From NCBI RefSeq assembly GCF_900169275.1, contig NZ_FXZC01000004.1, positions 186,001 to 250,000 of the forward strand: DNA of 64,000 nucleotides, in the 5' to 3' direction. Below, piece by piece: positions 1 to 8,366 of this stretch; the first letter of the stretch is position 1; every line of letters begins with the position of its first letter. The notes under the pieces were generated by a model. It did not search any database, was not told where the DNA came from, and saw nothing but the letters and a program-made list of their open reading frames with translations. Origin of the DNA: Brevibacterium casei CIP 102111 (GTDB taxonomy: Bacteria > Actinomycetota > Actinomycetes > Actinomycetales > Brevibacteriaceae). Made by a program: the position numbers and the translations under genes.

Positions 1-144
1 GCGACGCGCGAGACCGTCGATGGACACGCGTTCGCCGGGAGAGATCTCGCCGGTGAGGAGGATCTCGAGGATGTGGTCGTAGACGAGGTCGCGCAGACCT
101 CGCCGTTCGATGTCGGGGCGGGGGACGGCGGGGAGCGAATTCAT
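1..144 (-). CDS. GntR-family (FadR-like) regulator, N-terminal fragment
   Basis: The first 48 codons of a DNA-binding regulator run off the left edge. The translation begins MNSLPAVPRPDIERRGLRD and continues with VYDHILEILLTGEISPGERV, the typical first helix and wing lead-in of a GntR winged helix. Its ATG (144-142) overlaps the TGA of the upstream isomerase gene as ATGA, so it is the fourth gene of the tetrulose-phosphate operon and probably its local regulator. The C-terminal effector domain is outside the window, so the subfamily (FCD or other) is inferred only from the spacing of the N-terminal motif. Confidence 0.75.
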   Translation of the reverse strand, partial: MNSLPAVPRPDIERRGLRDLVYDHILEILLTGEISPGERVSIDGLARR

Positions 145-992
145 GGTGACAGCTTAATGACGTCGGCGACCTCATCGAGGATCTCCCGCACGGAATCGGT
201 CTCGTGGGCGAACCGGCCGAGGAAGAGTCCGTCGACGGCGGGGCCGAGCCGGGTGAGGAGTCCCGGGCGGGCGCTGCCGCCGTAGATGAGGCGGAAGTCG
301 AGGGCGGGGAAGTGGGTGCGGGTGCGTGAGCGCACGAGCCTGCACACCTCGGTGATGTGCTCGGGGTCGGCGGGAGCAGGTGCCCCGATCGCCCACACCG
401 GTTCGTAGGCGAGGACGACGGACATCGGGCGGGGAAGCTCAGCGCTCGCCGGGGGCAGGGCGGAGCGGATCTGGACCATCACCTCGGCGGCGGCCTGCTC
501 GGGGGAGACCGAGGATTCTTCGCCGACGCAGAGGACGGGGACGAGTCCGTGGCGCAGCGCCGTGGCGGTCTTGGCGCTGACGACGTCGTCGGTCTCGTGG
601 AAGTGCCGACGGCGCTCCGCGTGCCCGACCTCGGCGAACCGGCAGCCGAGTTCGGCGAGCACCGAGGCCGAGACCTCACCCGTCCACGCCCCGGAGTCGG
701 CCGCGGCGACGTCCTGGGCACCGATGAGCAGGGGGCCGCCGAGCGCGACGCATTCGGGGATCGAGGGGAACTGGGGGAGGAGGAAGAGTCCGGCGGCGCC
801 CGAGGTCACGGCGGGATGCGTGCGGCCGAGCTCGCTCACCTCGGCGGCCCACTCCAGGGTCCGGGCGTGCGAGAAGTACATCTTCAGGCTCGTCCCGATG
901 ATCCGGTCGGGCAGCGTCGCAGCGGTGGAGTCGCCTGCGGGGCCGGTGAGCGCTCCTGCGGCGCGGGTGGCAGCGGTGGTCGCGGCGGCCAT
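141..992 (-). CDS. Triosephosphate isomerase family protein, probably an erythrulose-phosphate isomerase
   Basis: A 283-residue TIM-barrel isomerase. The three family hallmarks are visible: Lys37 in GTSLKMY, His124 in VGHAERRR and the catalytic Glu197 in AYEPVWAIG. A roughly 28-residue N-terminal extension rich in Ala/Thr precedes the barrel. The gene sits 3 bp after rpiB and overlaps the gntR start as ATGA. In actinobacterial tetritol pathways a TIM paralogue next to RpiB and a DhaK-type kinase converts L-erythrulose 1-phosphate to D-erythrulose 4-phosphate; the same context here makes that role more likely than glycolytic TIM, which normally lies with gap and pgk. The substrate is inferred from context, not seen in the sequence. 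Confidence 0.85.
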   Translation of the reverse strand: MAAATTAATRAAGALTGPAGDSTAATLPDRIIGTSLKMYFSHARTLEWAAEVSELGRTHPAVTSGAAGLFLLPQFPSIPECVALGGPLLIGAQDVAAADSGAWTGEVSASVLAELGCRFAEVGHAERRRHFHETDDVVSAKTATALRHGLVPVLCVGEESSVSPEQAAAEVMVQIRSALPPASAELPRPMSVVLAYEPVWAIGAPAPADPEHITEVCRLVRSRTRTHFPALDFRLIYGGSARPGLLTRLGPAVDGLFLGRFAHETDSVREILDEVADVIKLSP

Positions 993-995
993 CGC

Positions 996-1451
996 TCAGC
1001 GGGACTCGTATTCGCTGATCTGGGCGACCTTGTCGTTCGAGGCGCTCGTCGGGTCGAAGGTGTAGCCGAGCCATTCGCGGGCGAGCCGGCGGGCGAGTTC
1101 GAGGCCGATGACGCGTTGGCCCATGCAGAGGACCTGGGCGTCGTTGGAGAGGACGGAGCGTTCGACGCTGAAGGAGTCGTGCGCCGTGGCCGCCCGGATG
1201 CCCTTGACCTTGTTCGCCGAGATCGCCACCCCGAGGCCGGTGCCGCAGATGAGGATCGCCCTGTCCGCGTCGCCGCGGGCGACGATCTCAGCGGCGGTCG
1301 TCGCGATCGACGGGTAGAAGGTGTGGGAGTCGGCGTCGACGCCGACGTCGGTGACCGAGGAGATCCGCTCGTCGGCGGCGAGGTCGGCCTTGATGGCCTC
1401 CTTGTAGTCGAAGCCGGCGTCGTCGGATCCGATGACGAGTCGCAGTGTCAT
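996..1451 (-). CDS. rpiB: RpiB/LacA/LacB-family sugar-phosphate isomerase
   Basis: A 151-residue ribose-5-phosphate isomerase B family protein, normal length for the family. It starts [12 protein letters not shown], the usual phosphate-binding start, and has the catalytic cysteine Cys69 in [12 protein letters not shown]. The start ATG overlaps the stop of the kinase gene as ATGA. With the neighbouring TIM-like isomerase and DhaKL kinase, it is most likely the D-erythrulose-4-phosphate to D-erythrose-4-phosphate isomerase of tetritol catabolism (EryI-like) rather than the housekeeping ribose-phosphate isomerase. That choice rests on gene neighbourhood only. Confidence 0.88.
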   Translation of the reverse strand: MTLRLVIGSDDAGFDYKEAIKADLAADERISSVTDVGVDADSHTFYPSIATTAAEIVARGDADRAILICGTGLGVAISANKVKGIRAATAHDSFSVERSVLSNDAQVLCMGQRVIGLELARRLAREWLGYTFDPTSASNDKVAQISEYESR

Positions 1452-3295
1452 GATCGGGCTGCCTTCCGTTCGCGGTGTGAGGGTGGGGTGGGAGCCGGTT
1501 CGAGACCGGTGCGGGCGGTGAGTTCGTCTGCCACCGCCGAGGCGATGCGGGCGAGCGAGATCGCGCCGGGGTCGGGGGTGCCCACGCTCTTCTCGCCATG
1601 TGCCCGGGCGCGACCGCGGCGGGCGGCGAGGTCGGCGGTGCCCTCGGCCCCGCGTGTCGCCGCTTCGGCGGCGCGCTCCGCCGCGGAGGCACAGACCGTG
1701 AGCGCTCCCTCGTCGGGGTCGGTGGCGTCGCCGACGGCACGGGTGAACTCCGCGGCGAGCGGGGCGAGGGCGTCGAGGAGGGTCTTGTCGCCGACGTCGA
1801 CGCCTCCGAAGGCCCGCACCTCGGCGACGGTGGCCTCGAGTGCCCGGGAGATGTCGGATGGAGTCGGGGCATCGGGGCCGTCGAAGCCGGTGGCGAGGCT
1901 TGCGAGGATGCGCCCCCAGATCGCGCCGGACGTGCCGCCGCCGACGTCGGCCCAGGCCTCCCCGGCGGTGCGGAGGATCACCGCCGGTCCCTGGTCGTGG
2001 GAGCTCGCCGAGGCGGCTTCGAGGGCCGCCGCCTGCGAGCCCCGCTGCATCCCGATCCCGTGGTCGCCGTCGCCGGCGATGCTGTCGAGGCGGCCGAGCT
2101 CCGCAGCGGATTCGTCGAGGAGGGCGGCGATGGCCGCGAGGACGGAGGCGACCTCGCGTCCGAGTCGACGCGAGGTCTCCGAGGCGGGACGGGCGACGGC
2201 GGGACCAGCCGCGTCGGGACTGGTCCCGCCGTGCGCCGCCTCCTGGGGATGCGCCTCGGGGGAGACGGTCTCCGGAAGTGGGGCGGGCACCTGGTCGCCG
2301 ACGACCGTGCCGCGGGAGAAGGCAGGCGTCGAACAGGGGGCGGTCCAGAGGGTTACGAGTTCGTCGTCGAGCCAGAGCAGGGTGAGGGAGAGGCCGGCCA
2401 TGTCGAAGCTCGTGCAGAACTCGCCGACCTCAGGAGTGACGACCTCAAGGCCGGCCTCGCGCAGCAACGGGTCGATGAGTCCGTAGAGGAGGTAGAGCTC
2501 TTCGTACTTCACCGCCCCGAGGCCGTTGAGGATCGGGACCACGCGACCCGGCGCTTCGGGTGCTTCGGCGAGGAGGCGGGAGACGAGGAGGTCGGCGAGC
2601 TCGGCGGCGGTCGGGAGTGCGACCTCGTCGATGCCGGGTTCACCGTGGATGCCCAACCCGATGGCCATGCGGCCCTCGGGGACGGTGAAGAGGGGTGCGT
2701 CGGCTCCGGGCAGGGTGCAGCCGGAGAAGGCGACGCCGATCGACCGGGTGCGGTCGTTCGCGGCGGCGGCGAGGCGTTCGACCTCGGGCAGGTCCGCGCC
2801 GGCTTCGGCGGCCGCGCCGGCGATCTTGAAGACCGTGAGGTCCCCGGCGATGCCGCGGCGCTTCTCGATCTCGGAGTCGGGTGCGCTGAAGATGTCGTCG
2901 GTGACGACGACAGTGCGCACGTCGATGCCCTCGTCGCGCAGCCGGCGTGCCGCCTGATCGAAGTTGAGGACGTCTCCGGCGTAGTTGCCGTAGCTGAAGA
3001 GGACGCCGCGACCCTGGTCGCAGGCCTTGGCGATCGAGACGATCTGCTTCGTCGACGGTGAGGCGAAGACGTTGCCCATCGCCGCTCCGTGGGCGAGGCC
3101 CGGGCCGACGAGGCCGGAGAAGGCCGGGTAGTGGCCGCTGCCGCCGCCGATGACGACGGACACGGTCGGTTCCGCCGATCGCGTCGCACGCACGACGCCG
3201 CCGGGTGCCGAGCGGATCCACCGTGAGGATGCCAGTGCGAATCCGCGCGTCATCTCCGCGACGAAGTCATTCGGGTCATTGAACAATCGGGTCAC
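1448..3295 (-). CDS. Fused DhaK-DhaL kinase, probable erythrulose/dihydroxyacetone kinase
   Basis: A 615-residue ATP-dependent ketose kinase. The N-terminal DhaK domain carries the [12 protein letters not shown] substrate loop and the covalent substrate-binding histidine His217 in IHGEPG. A low-complexity Pro/Ala linker near residues 345-385 leads to the C-terminal DhaL domain with its metal-nucleotide motif [13 protein letters not shown] chose the GTG at 3295 because the family begins (M)[11 protein letters not shown] and a GGGGGAAC ribosome-binding sequence precedes it; the TTG at 3328 gives 11 extra unfamiliar residues. It is first in the operon with rpiB, the TIM-like gene and gntR. In this company the substrate is likelier erythrulose than dihydroxyacetone. 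Confidence 0.88.
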   Translation of the reverse strand: MTRLFNDPNDFVAEMTRGFALASSRWIRSAPGGVVRATRSAEPTVSVVIGGGSGHYPAFSGLVGPGLAHGAAMGNVFASPSTKQIVSIAKACDQGRGVLFSYGNYAGDVLNFDQAARRLRDEGIDVRTVVVTDDIFSAPDSEIEKRRGIAGDLTVFKIAGAAAEAGADLPEVERLAAAANDRTRSIGVAFSGCTLPGADAPLFTVPEGRMAIGLGIHGEPGIDEVALPTAAELADLLVSRLLAEAPEAPGRVVPILNGLGAVKYEELYLLYGLIDPLLREAGLEVVTPEVGEFCTSFDMAGLSLTLLWLDDELVTLWTAPCSTPAFSRGTVVGDQVPAPLPETVSPEAHPQEAAHGGTSPDAAGPAVARPASETSRRLGREVASVLAAIAALLDESAAELGRLDSIAGDGDHGIGMQRGSQAAALEAASASSHDQGPAVILRTAGEAWADVGGGTSGAIWGRILASLATGFDGPDAPTPSDISRALEATVAEVRAFGGVDVGDKTLLDALAPLAAEFTRAVGDATDPDEGALTVCASAAERAAEAATRGAEGTADLAARRGRARAHGEKSVGTPDPGAISLARIASAVADELTARTGLEPAPTPPSHRERKAARS

Positions 3296-3329
3296 GCAGT
3301 TCCCCCTCGAACCAGTTCCTATTTCCAAT

Positions 3330-3341
3330 ATCCTATAGGAT
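3330..3341. promoter_or_regulatory. 12-bp palindrome, candidate GntR operator
   Basis: A perfect palindrome ATCCTATAGGAT lies 35 bp upstream of the kinase GTG, in an AT-rich patch of an otherwise GC-rich region. GntR/FadR-type regulators commonly bind short palindromes of this kind. As the operon encodes a GntR protein, autoregulation is the simplest reading. Confidence 0.55.
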
Positions 3342-3524
3342 CACAAATCGAGCGCAACCCCTCGGCGATCCCGGTGCGGGGATCGGTCGCGACGGCAGGT
3401 TGGAATCCGGACTCATCGCCGCTGGACACGCGGTCAGGGGCCCTCGATTCGGCGTTCAAGTGAGGTTGCCGCAGGTTGCGGAAACGGCCGAAAGCAGCCT
3501 TCCGATCATGTGACAATAGTGGGC

Positions 3525-4175
3525 GTGAAACCGGAGATGCGGGGCCGACGGGCCCGACGCGGCGCTGCTGCCGCCGTCTTCGCGACCTTTCTTGCGCTCA
3601 CCTCCCACATCCTCGGTGGCGGGTCGATGCCCACCCTCATGGGCATCGCCGTTCCACTCGCCCTGTCCACCCTCGTCTGCGTATTGTTGGCCGGCCGCAA
3701 GCTCTCCCTGCCGCGGCTGTCCGTCTCGGTGGGGATCAGCCAGACCCTCTTCCACTCCCTCTTCTCCGTCTTCACGCCCACGCACACGATGACCGGCCCG
3801 ATGACGGCGCTCGACCGCCAGGCGATGCAGCATGCCGGGATGGGCCACGACCCCGGCTCGGCGATGGCGTCGATGCCGTCGATGGGCGGGTCCGGGGCGA
3901 TGATGCACTCGCATGCGTCGCCGCAGATGATGCTCATGCACGTCATCGCCGGGATCGTCACGATCGCGGTCATCTACTGGGCTGAGGCGCTGCCGGCGCG
4001 ACTGAGCGAATTCGCCCGCCGCGTCATCGACGCCATCGTCCCCGTCCTCGTGACGATCCGGCCGCTCCCGGAGCGCCCGCGCCTCACCGTCGCGATCACC
4101 GTCCTCGCGCCCCACGCGCTCACGATCCTCCGCTCTCCTGTGCTCCGGCGCGGGCCCCCGCACCCGGCTTTCTGA
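3525..4175 (+). CDS. Met/His-rich integral membrane protein, putative copper-linked
   Basis: About 216 residues with an Arg-rich start, hydrophobic segments near residues 12-60, a loop very rich in Met, His, Gly and Ser at roughly 84-133 (HAGMGHDPGSAMAS, MMHSHASPQMMLMH), and another membrane segment after it. Clusters of Met and His in an exposed loop are typical of proteins handling copper or silver. It precedes a PepSY membrane protein on the same strand, a pairing compatible with metal homeostasis. The start is uncertain: GTG codons at 3510, 3519 and 3525 are in frame and none has a good ribosome-binding site; 3525 may be a leaderless start. No named family recognised with certainty. Confidence 0.6.
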   Translation: MKPEMRGRRARRGAAAAVFATFLALTSHILGGGSMPTLMGIAVPLALSTLVCVLLAGRKLSLPRLSVSVGISQTLFHSLFSVFTPTHTMTGPMTALDRQAMQHAGMGHDPGSAMASMPSMGGSGAMMHSHASPQMMLMHVIAGIVTIAVIYWAEALPARLSEFARRVIDAIVPVLVTIRPLPERPRLTVAITVLAPHALTILRSPVLRRGPPHPAF

Positions 4176-4307
4176 CCCACTTCATCTTCACCAGCTCGGC
4201 TGAGACTCCACCGACGCTGCGGCTCGACCGCGCCCTCGTCCGCCGAGCGCGCCGTCAGCGCGCCCGAACGCGCCTGCGGCCGACACCACGACACAGAAAG
4301 CCTGATC

Positions 4308-5864
4308 ATGACCTCACCGTCATCATCCCTGCCCGAACGCTCGGGCGCCGACGCCGACGCGTCGGCACAGTCGTCTTCCGACTCCGTCCCGGCGCGCCGG
4401 ATCCTCGTCCGCGACCAGCCCGCGCAAGCGGCGGCGAAGCGATCCGGGTGGTTCTCGGCGCTGCTGCGCCGACTCCACTTCTACGCCGGCATCTTCATCG
4501 GTCCCTTCATCTTCACCGCGGCGGTGACCGGTGCGCTCTACGCGCTCAGCCCGCAGCTCGAGAAGCTCATCTACGCTGACGAGCTCTACGCGAACTCGAC
4601 GGGGCCCGCCCTGCCTCTGGCCGACCAGGTCGCAGCGGCCGAGGCCTTCACCGGGGGAACCGAGACCCTCAAGGCCGTGCTCCCGGCTCCTGAGCCGGGC
4701 GCGACGACCCGGGTGCTCTACGACGATCCCACCCTCGGGGAGAACGAGTCCCGTGCGATCTTCATCGACCCCGCCACCGCCGAGGTGCAGGGTGACCTCA
4801 CGTCGTTCAGCTCCGAAGGTGCGCTTCCGCTGCGGAAGTGGATCGACCAGCTCCACATCAACCTCAACCTCGGCGCACCCGGCGAGTTCTACAGCGAACT
4901 CGCCGCCTCATGGCTCGGCGTCGTCGTCGTGGTGGGCCTGATCCTCTGGTTCATGCGGGCGAAGACGACGAAGAAGCTCTCGACGATGCTGCGCCCGAGC
5001 AACAAGCGCAAGGGTCTGCGCCGCACCTTCTCCTGGCACGCCTCGGTGGGCGTGTGGGCCGCGATCGGCATGCTCTTCCTCTCCGCGACCGGCATCACCT
5101 GGTCGCAGCTGGCCGGTGCGAACGTCGACAAGGTCCGCGAAGCCCTCGGGTGGGGGTCACCGTCGCTGTCGCGGGAACTCGACTCCTCTGCCGCAGAGAG
5201 CGGCGGTTCCGGTGGCGGTCACGAAGGCCACGGTGCCTCCGGGGACTCTGCGGCAGCACCTGCCGCGAAGCCGGCACCGGAGGACTTCGACATGATCCTC
5301 GGGATGGCGCAGAAGGTCAACGTCAACACGAGCATCGTCGAGATCAACCCGCCCACCGATGCGAACACCGCGTGGAGGGTCCGCGAGCTTCAGCGCAGCG
5401 TCCCCTCGGAGGTCGACTCCGTGGCGATCGACCCCAACACGATGGAGATCGTCGACCGCCTCGACTTCGAGGACTACAGCATCCCGGCGAAGCTCACCCA
5501 CTGGGGGATCTTCTTCCACATGGGCATGCTCTTCGGCCTCGCCAACCAGATCGGCCTCTTCGTCCTCGCTGTCGGCATCGCCGCGATGGTCGTCTGGGGT
5601 TACGTCATGTGGTGGCAGCGCCGACCCAAGCACGATCCCTCGCGCCGCTTCGGCGTCGCCCCCGCCAGAGGAGCGATCGCCCGCGCCCCGTGGTGGGGCA
5701 TCGCGTCGGTCGTCGTCGTCGGTGCAGCAGTGGCCTGGTTCCTCCCGCTCGTCGGGCTCAGTCTCGTCGTCTTCCTCGCCGTCGACGTCCTCCTCGGCCT
5801 GCGGGCCCGACGGAAGGCGCGCGCAGCCGCGGCGGACTCCGAGTCTGAGCGCGTCAGGGCATAG
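4308..5864 (+). CDS. PepSY domain-containing membrane protein
   Basis: A 518-residue PepSY-associated transmembrane protein. A charged cytoplasmic tail is followed by the family-typical first helix RLHFYAGIFIGPFIFTAAVTG, an extracytoplasmic PepSY region, further helices near 205-220 and 250-270, a His/Gly/Ser-rich segment around 298-312 (GGGHEGHGASG), a second PepSY-like region and C-terminal helices ending in a basic tail. This family is common in actinobacterial iron and copper clusters and some members are linked to metal reduction. The His-rich insert and the upstream Met/His-rich protein support a metal role, but the ligand is inferred. Confidence 0.82.
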   Translation: MTSPSSSLPERSGADADASAQSSSDSVPARRILVRDQPAQAAAKRSGWFSALLRRLHFYAGIFIGPFIFTAAVTGALYALSPQLEKLIYADELYANSTGPALPLADQVAAAEAFTGGTETLKAVLPAPEPGATTRVLYDDPTLGENESRAIFIDPATAEVQGDLTSFSSEGALPLRKWIDQLHINLNLGAPGEFYSELAASWLGVVVVVGLILWFMRAKTTKKLSTMLRPSNKRKGLRRTFSWHASVGVWAAIGMLFLSATGITWSQLAGANVDKVREALGWGSPSLSRELDSSAAESGGSGGGHEGHGASGDSAAAPAAKPAPEDFDMILGMAQKVNVNTSIVEINPPTDANTAWRVRELQRSVPSEVDSVAIDPNTMEIVDRLDFEDYSIPAKLTHWGIFFHMGMLFGLANQIGLFVLAVGIAAMVVWGYVMWWQRRPKHDPSRRFGVAPARGAIARAPWWGIASVVVVGAAVAWFLPLVGLSLVVFLAVDVLLGLRARRKARAAAADSESERVRA

Positions 5865-5891
5865 CACCGCGGTCAGATCGCACTGAAACGG

Positions 5892-5936
5892 ACGGCCGCC
5901 TCGGCGAGGGATCGAGTTCCCCGCCGAGGCGGCCGT
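5892..5936. terminator. Strong hairpin after the PepSY gene
   Basis: A perfect 15-bp stem (5892-5906 with 5922-5936) encloses a 15-nt loop 27 bp after the PepSY stop codon. There is no T tract, as is usual for actinobacterial intrinsic terminators. Confidence 0.65.
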
Positions 5937-6083
5937 GCGTGTGCGGGCCGAATGGGTTAGGCGCTTCTGGTCGCGGATTCCCGGTGAATGAGACGTCGGG
6001 TCATCGCACTGCCGCCGGGCTGGAACCGCACGGAAACGGACGGGAAAGCAGCGCCTCGGCGCGGGATAGGATGAGAACCTCAG

Positions 6084-6111
6084 TCGTGCGGTGCCCATGG
6101 GCACCGCACGA
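6084..6111. repeat. 28-bp perfect palindrome
   Basis: The two 14-base halves (TCGTGCGGTGCCCA and its complement) are exactly self-complementary with no loop, about 300 bp upstream of marR. It could be a regulator site or a transcribed hairpin; it lacks a T tract. Confidence 0.6.
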
Positions 6112-6212
6112 ACAGCCCGGGATGGGGAAGCTGCGGGGATGCATCCGGGCGCACTCCGAGGGGAGATGCCAGTGTTGCCGCGAAACGGGTCCGTGGGAAC
6201 TCTGGACAGTTC

Positions 6213-6245
6213 CATTGAACAATGAAATTGTTGTCAGGGCAACAA
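6213..6245. promoter_or_regulatory. Overlapping inverted repeats, candidate MarR operator
   Basis: Three inverted repeats overlap: CATTG-AA-CAATG (6213-6224), AACAAT-GAA-ATTGTT (6218-6232) and TTGTTG-N6-CAACAA (6228-6245). The AT-rich TTG/CAA half-sites are typical of MarR-family operators and lie upstream of the only MarR gene here, so autoregulation is likely. Confidence 0.55.
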
Positions 6246-6406
6246 AAGTCGGGAAGAGTTCACTTGCCAGGTCATCGCAGACTCTGGGGCGTACTCCTCG
6301 TCGCATCAGCCTTCACCGTCATCTCAGGAGGAGTCGCCATGGTCCCCGCACCCCGCCGATCCCGACTTTCGTGCGGCCTCGTCGCCGTAGGACGGGGAGG
6401 CGACCG

Positions 6407-6904
6407 ATGAACGAGACCACACCGGTGAGCAGCATCCTCAAGCGGATCGCGCCCATCCAGCTCGCGACCTGGCGACTGATGATGGAGAAGCACCAGGACT
6501 TCATGCAGCAGTTCGAGATCGGGTTCCGCGACCGCCACAACCTCACCCTCAATGAGTTCGACACCCTGATCAACACCCCGCCGGACGAGCAGATCCGCCA
6601 CCGCGACCTCCTGCGTTCGATGGTGCTCAGCCGCAGTGCGCTCAGCCGTCTGCTGCGCCGGCTCGAGGCCCGCAGGCTCGTCATCCAGAGCCCCGACCCC
6701 GAGGATCAGCGCGGGGTCCTCGTCGAACTCACCGAGGCGGGCCGGAAGCTGCGCGAGGAATCGGCGCAGACGAACGCGGAGATCATCTTCACCGGCTTCT
6801 CCGGTCTCACCGCCTCCGAGGCCGACGAGCTGTTCTCCCTCGTGAGCAAGATCAGGCCGATCCAGCCGTCCGATCACATCGCCGAGGCGGCCGAAGGGAA
6901 CTGA
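6407..6904 (+). CDS. MarR-family transcriptional regulator
   Basis: A 165-residue winged-helix regulator of normal MarR length. Its core has LTLNEFDTLINTPPDEQIRH, the recognition region LRSMVLSRSALSRLLRRLEARRLV and the wing SPDPEDQRGVLVELTEAG, the last being the classic DxRxxxVxLTxxG signature. The ATG at 6407 was chosen because GGGGAGG lies 6 bases upstream; the open frame extends further 5' but that part is unlike a protein. The upstream leader carries palindromes that could be its own operator. No ligand can be inferred: the downstream glutaminase is convergent and the PepSY gene ends behind a hairpin. Confidence 0.9.
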   Translation: MNETTPVSSILKRIAPIQLATWRLMMEKHQDFMQQFEIGFRDRHNLTLNEFDTLINTPPDEQIRHRDLLRSMVLSRSALSRLLRRLEARRLVIQSPDPEDQRGVLVELTEAGRKLREESAQTNAEIIFTGFSGLTASEADELFSLVSKIRPIQPSDHIAEAAEGN

Positions 6905-6961
6905 GCCCCATCGTCCGTGCGGGGTCGGGCAGTGCTCAGGCCCTTCTCGGCGGGGGAGTCG

Positions 6962-8218
6962 TCAGACCGGGGCGGACCCGGTCGCGTCGAACGGGTAGGT
7001 GCCGTCCCCGAGGTCCGGATCCGGCAGCTTCCCCTCGGGGTCGGCCAGACCCACCGTGAGTCCGTCGAGGCTGAGCCTGCGCATCCCCTCGAGGACCATC
7101 CGACGGCCGACGTCGGTGAAGCCGTCGACGCGGGAGACGTCGATGACGACGGTGCCGGTGCTCGGCGCATCCTGCTCGAGTGAGTGGAGGATCGATTCGG
7201 CGCTGCTGAAGTTGATCGCCCCCTGGAGGTCGACGATCGTCGCCTCGCCGTCGGTGCGGACGTCGCGGACCGCCCGTGTGCCCGTCGGTTCGGTCTCCAT
7301 GAGGTGGAATCCCATGTCCTTCGACATCCGGCGGAAGAGCTTGATCCCGCGCACGCTGTTGCCGTGCTCGTCAAGGCGCGGGGAGAGGGAGCCGATGCCG
7401 ATCTGGCCCGGCAGGGCGCCGAGGAGGCCGCCGGCGACACCGCTCTTGGCGGGGATGCCGACCTCGGTGAACCACGTGCCCGCCGAATCGTACATCCCGG
7501 CCGCAGCCATCGCCGACAGGGTCTGTCGGGCCGCGCCGGGGGCGATGACCCGCTCACCCGTGATCGGGTGGGTGCCTCCGCCGGCGAGCGTCGCCGACAT
7601 CGTCGCGATGTCGCCCACGGTGACGAGGATCGAACACTGCGCGGTGTAGCCGTCGACGATCTCATGCGGGTCGTCGTCGAGGATGCCATAGCTGCGGAGC
7701 ATGTGCGCGATCGCGAGGTTGCGATCAGCGGTCTCGCGCTCGGAGCGGTAGACCTCCTCGTCGATGCTCAGCTGCCGCCCGGCCAGGGCGGAGAAGAACT
7801 CGAGGGCGCGCTCGACCCGCTCGTCTCGGGAGGCCCCGGCCCCGACGAGGAGACTGTGCGCGGTCAGGGCACCGGCGTTGATCATCGGGTTCTTCGGACG
7901 ATACGTGCCCTCCTCGAGGGAGAGCATGTTGAAGGCCGCGCCGGAGGGTTCGACGCCGACGTGGGCGTCGACGACGTCGACACCGCGATCGGCGATCGCC
8001 GCGGCGTAGGCGAAGGGCTTCGACATCGACTGGATGGAGAACTCGACATCGCTGTCGCCGGCGGTGTACGTGCGGCCTTCGACGGTGGTCACGGCCACGG
8101 CGAAGCGGTCAGGGTCGGCGGCGGCGAGGGCGGGAATGTAGTCGGCCACTGCGCCGTTGTCCTCAGAGCGAAGTGCTTCGAGGATCTCTTCGAGGTAGTC
8201 GGGGATGGGCGTTCGCAT
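6962..8218 (-). CDS. glsA: Glutaminase with C-terminal STAS domain
   Basis: A 418-residue glutaminase, hydrolysing L-glutamine to glutamate and ammonia in the cytoplasm. The serine-dependent beta-lactamase-like fold is shown by Ser64-x-x-Lys67 in IQSMSKPF, then PKNPMINAGAL and a later AKSGVAGG. From about residue 310 a STAS/anti-anti-sigma-like domain follows (EATIVDLQGAINFSSAES, VVIDVSRVDGFTDVG), a known glutaminase architecture in actinobacteria. The start at 8218 has GAGGGAGACCG before it; the longer open frame upstream overlaps the divergent promoter region and is not protein-like. It is divergent from the pirin gene. Confidence 0.93.
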   Translation of the reverse strand: MRTPIPDYLEEILEALRSEDNGAVADYIPALAAADPDRFAVAVTTVEGRTYTAGDSDVEFSIQSMSKPFAYAAAIADRGVDVVDAHVGVEPSGAAFNMLSLEEGTYRPKNPMINAGALTAHSLLVGAGASRDERVERALEFFSALAGRQLSIDEEVYRSERETADRNLAIAHMLRSYGILDDDPHEIVDGYTAQCSILVTVGDIATMSATLAGGGTHPITGERVIAPGAARQTLSAMAAAGMYDSAGTWFTEVGIPAKSGVAGGLLGALPGQIGIGSLSPRLDEHGNSVRGIKLFRRMSKDMGFHLMETEPTGTRAVRDVRTDGEATIVDLQGAINFSSAESILHSLEQDAPSTGTVVIDVSRVDGFTDVGRRMVLEGMRRLSLDGLTVGLADPEGKLPDPDLGDGTYPFDATGSAPV

Positions 8219-8263
8219 CGGTCTCCCTCTCGTCGGGTGGGGCGCGGGGCCGCCCCCTGGACG

Positions 8264-8288
8264 CAACCATACAACTATGGAATGGTTG
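8264..8288. promoter_or_regulatory. Inverted repeat in the glsA/pirin divergent promoter
   Basis: CAACCAT and ATGGTTG form 7-bp arms around an 11-bp AT-rich spacer in the 148-bp region between the divergent glutaminase and pirin genes. The position suits a shared operator; no cognate regulator is adjacent. Confidence 0.35.
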
Positions 8289-8366
8289 AACGAGCAACGA
8301 CTCGGATCGCATTCGGCGCAGACAACCCCACCTGTCGCCGCGGTTCGGTGAGAGAGGTAGGCCGCC

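Larger units (their letters stand above)
5937..6406. other. Long intergenic leader upstream of the MarR gene
   Basis: About 470 bp with no convincing conserved gene. It holds a 28-bp perfect palindrome at 6084-6111, a set of overlapping inverted repeats at 6213-6245 that look like MarR operators, and a small open frame of 62 codons (6222-6410) with one hydrophobic segment whose TGA overlaps the marR ATG. A short translated leader or small membrane protein (possible TTG start at 6264 behind GGGAAGAG) cannot be excluded. Confidence 0.5.

Noticed and set aside
357-2486. 709-codon open frame on the + strand
   Set aside because: It is antisense to the TIM-like, RpiB and DhaKL genes; high GC keeps this frame open and the product is low-complexity Gly/Arg/Asp sequence.
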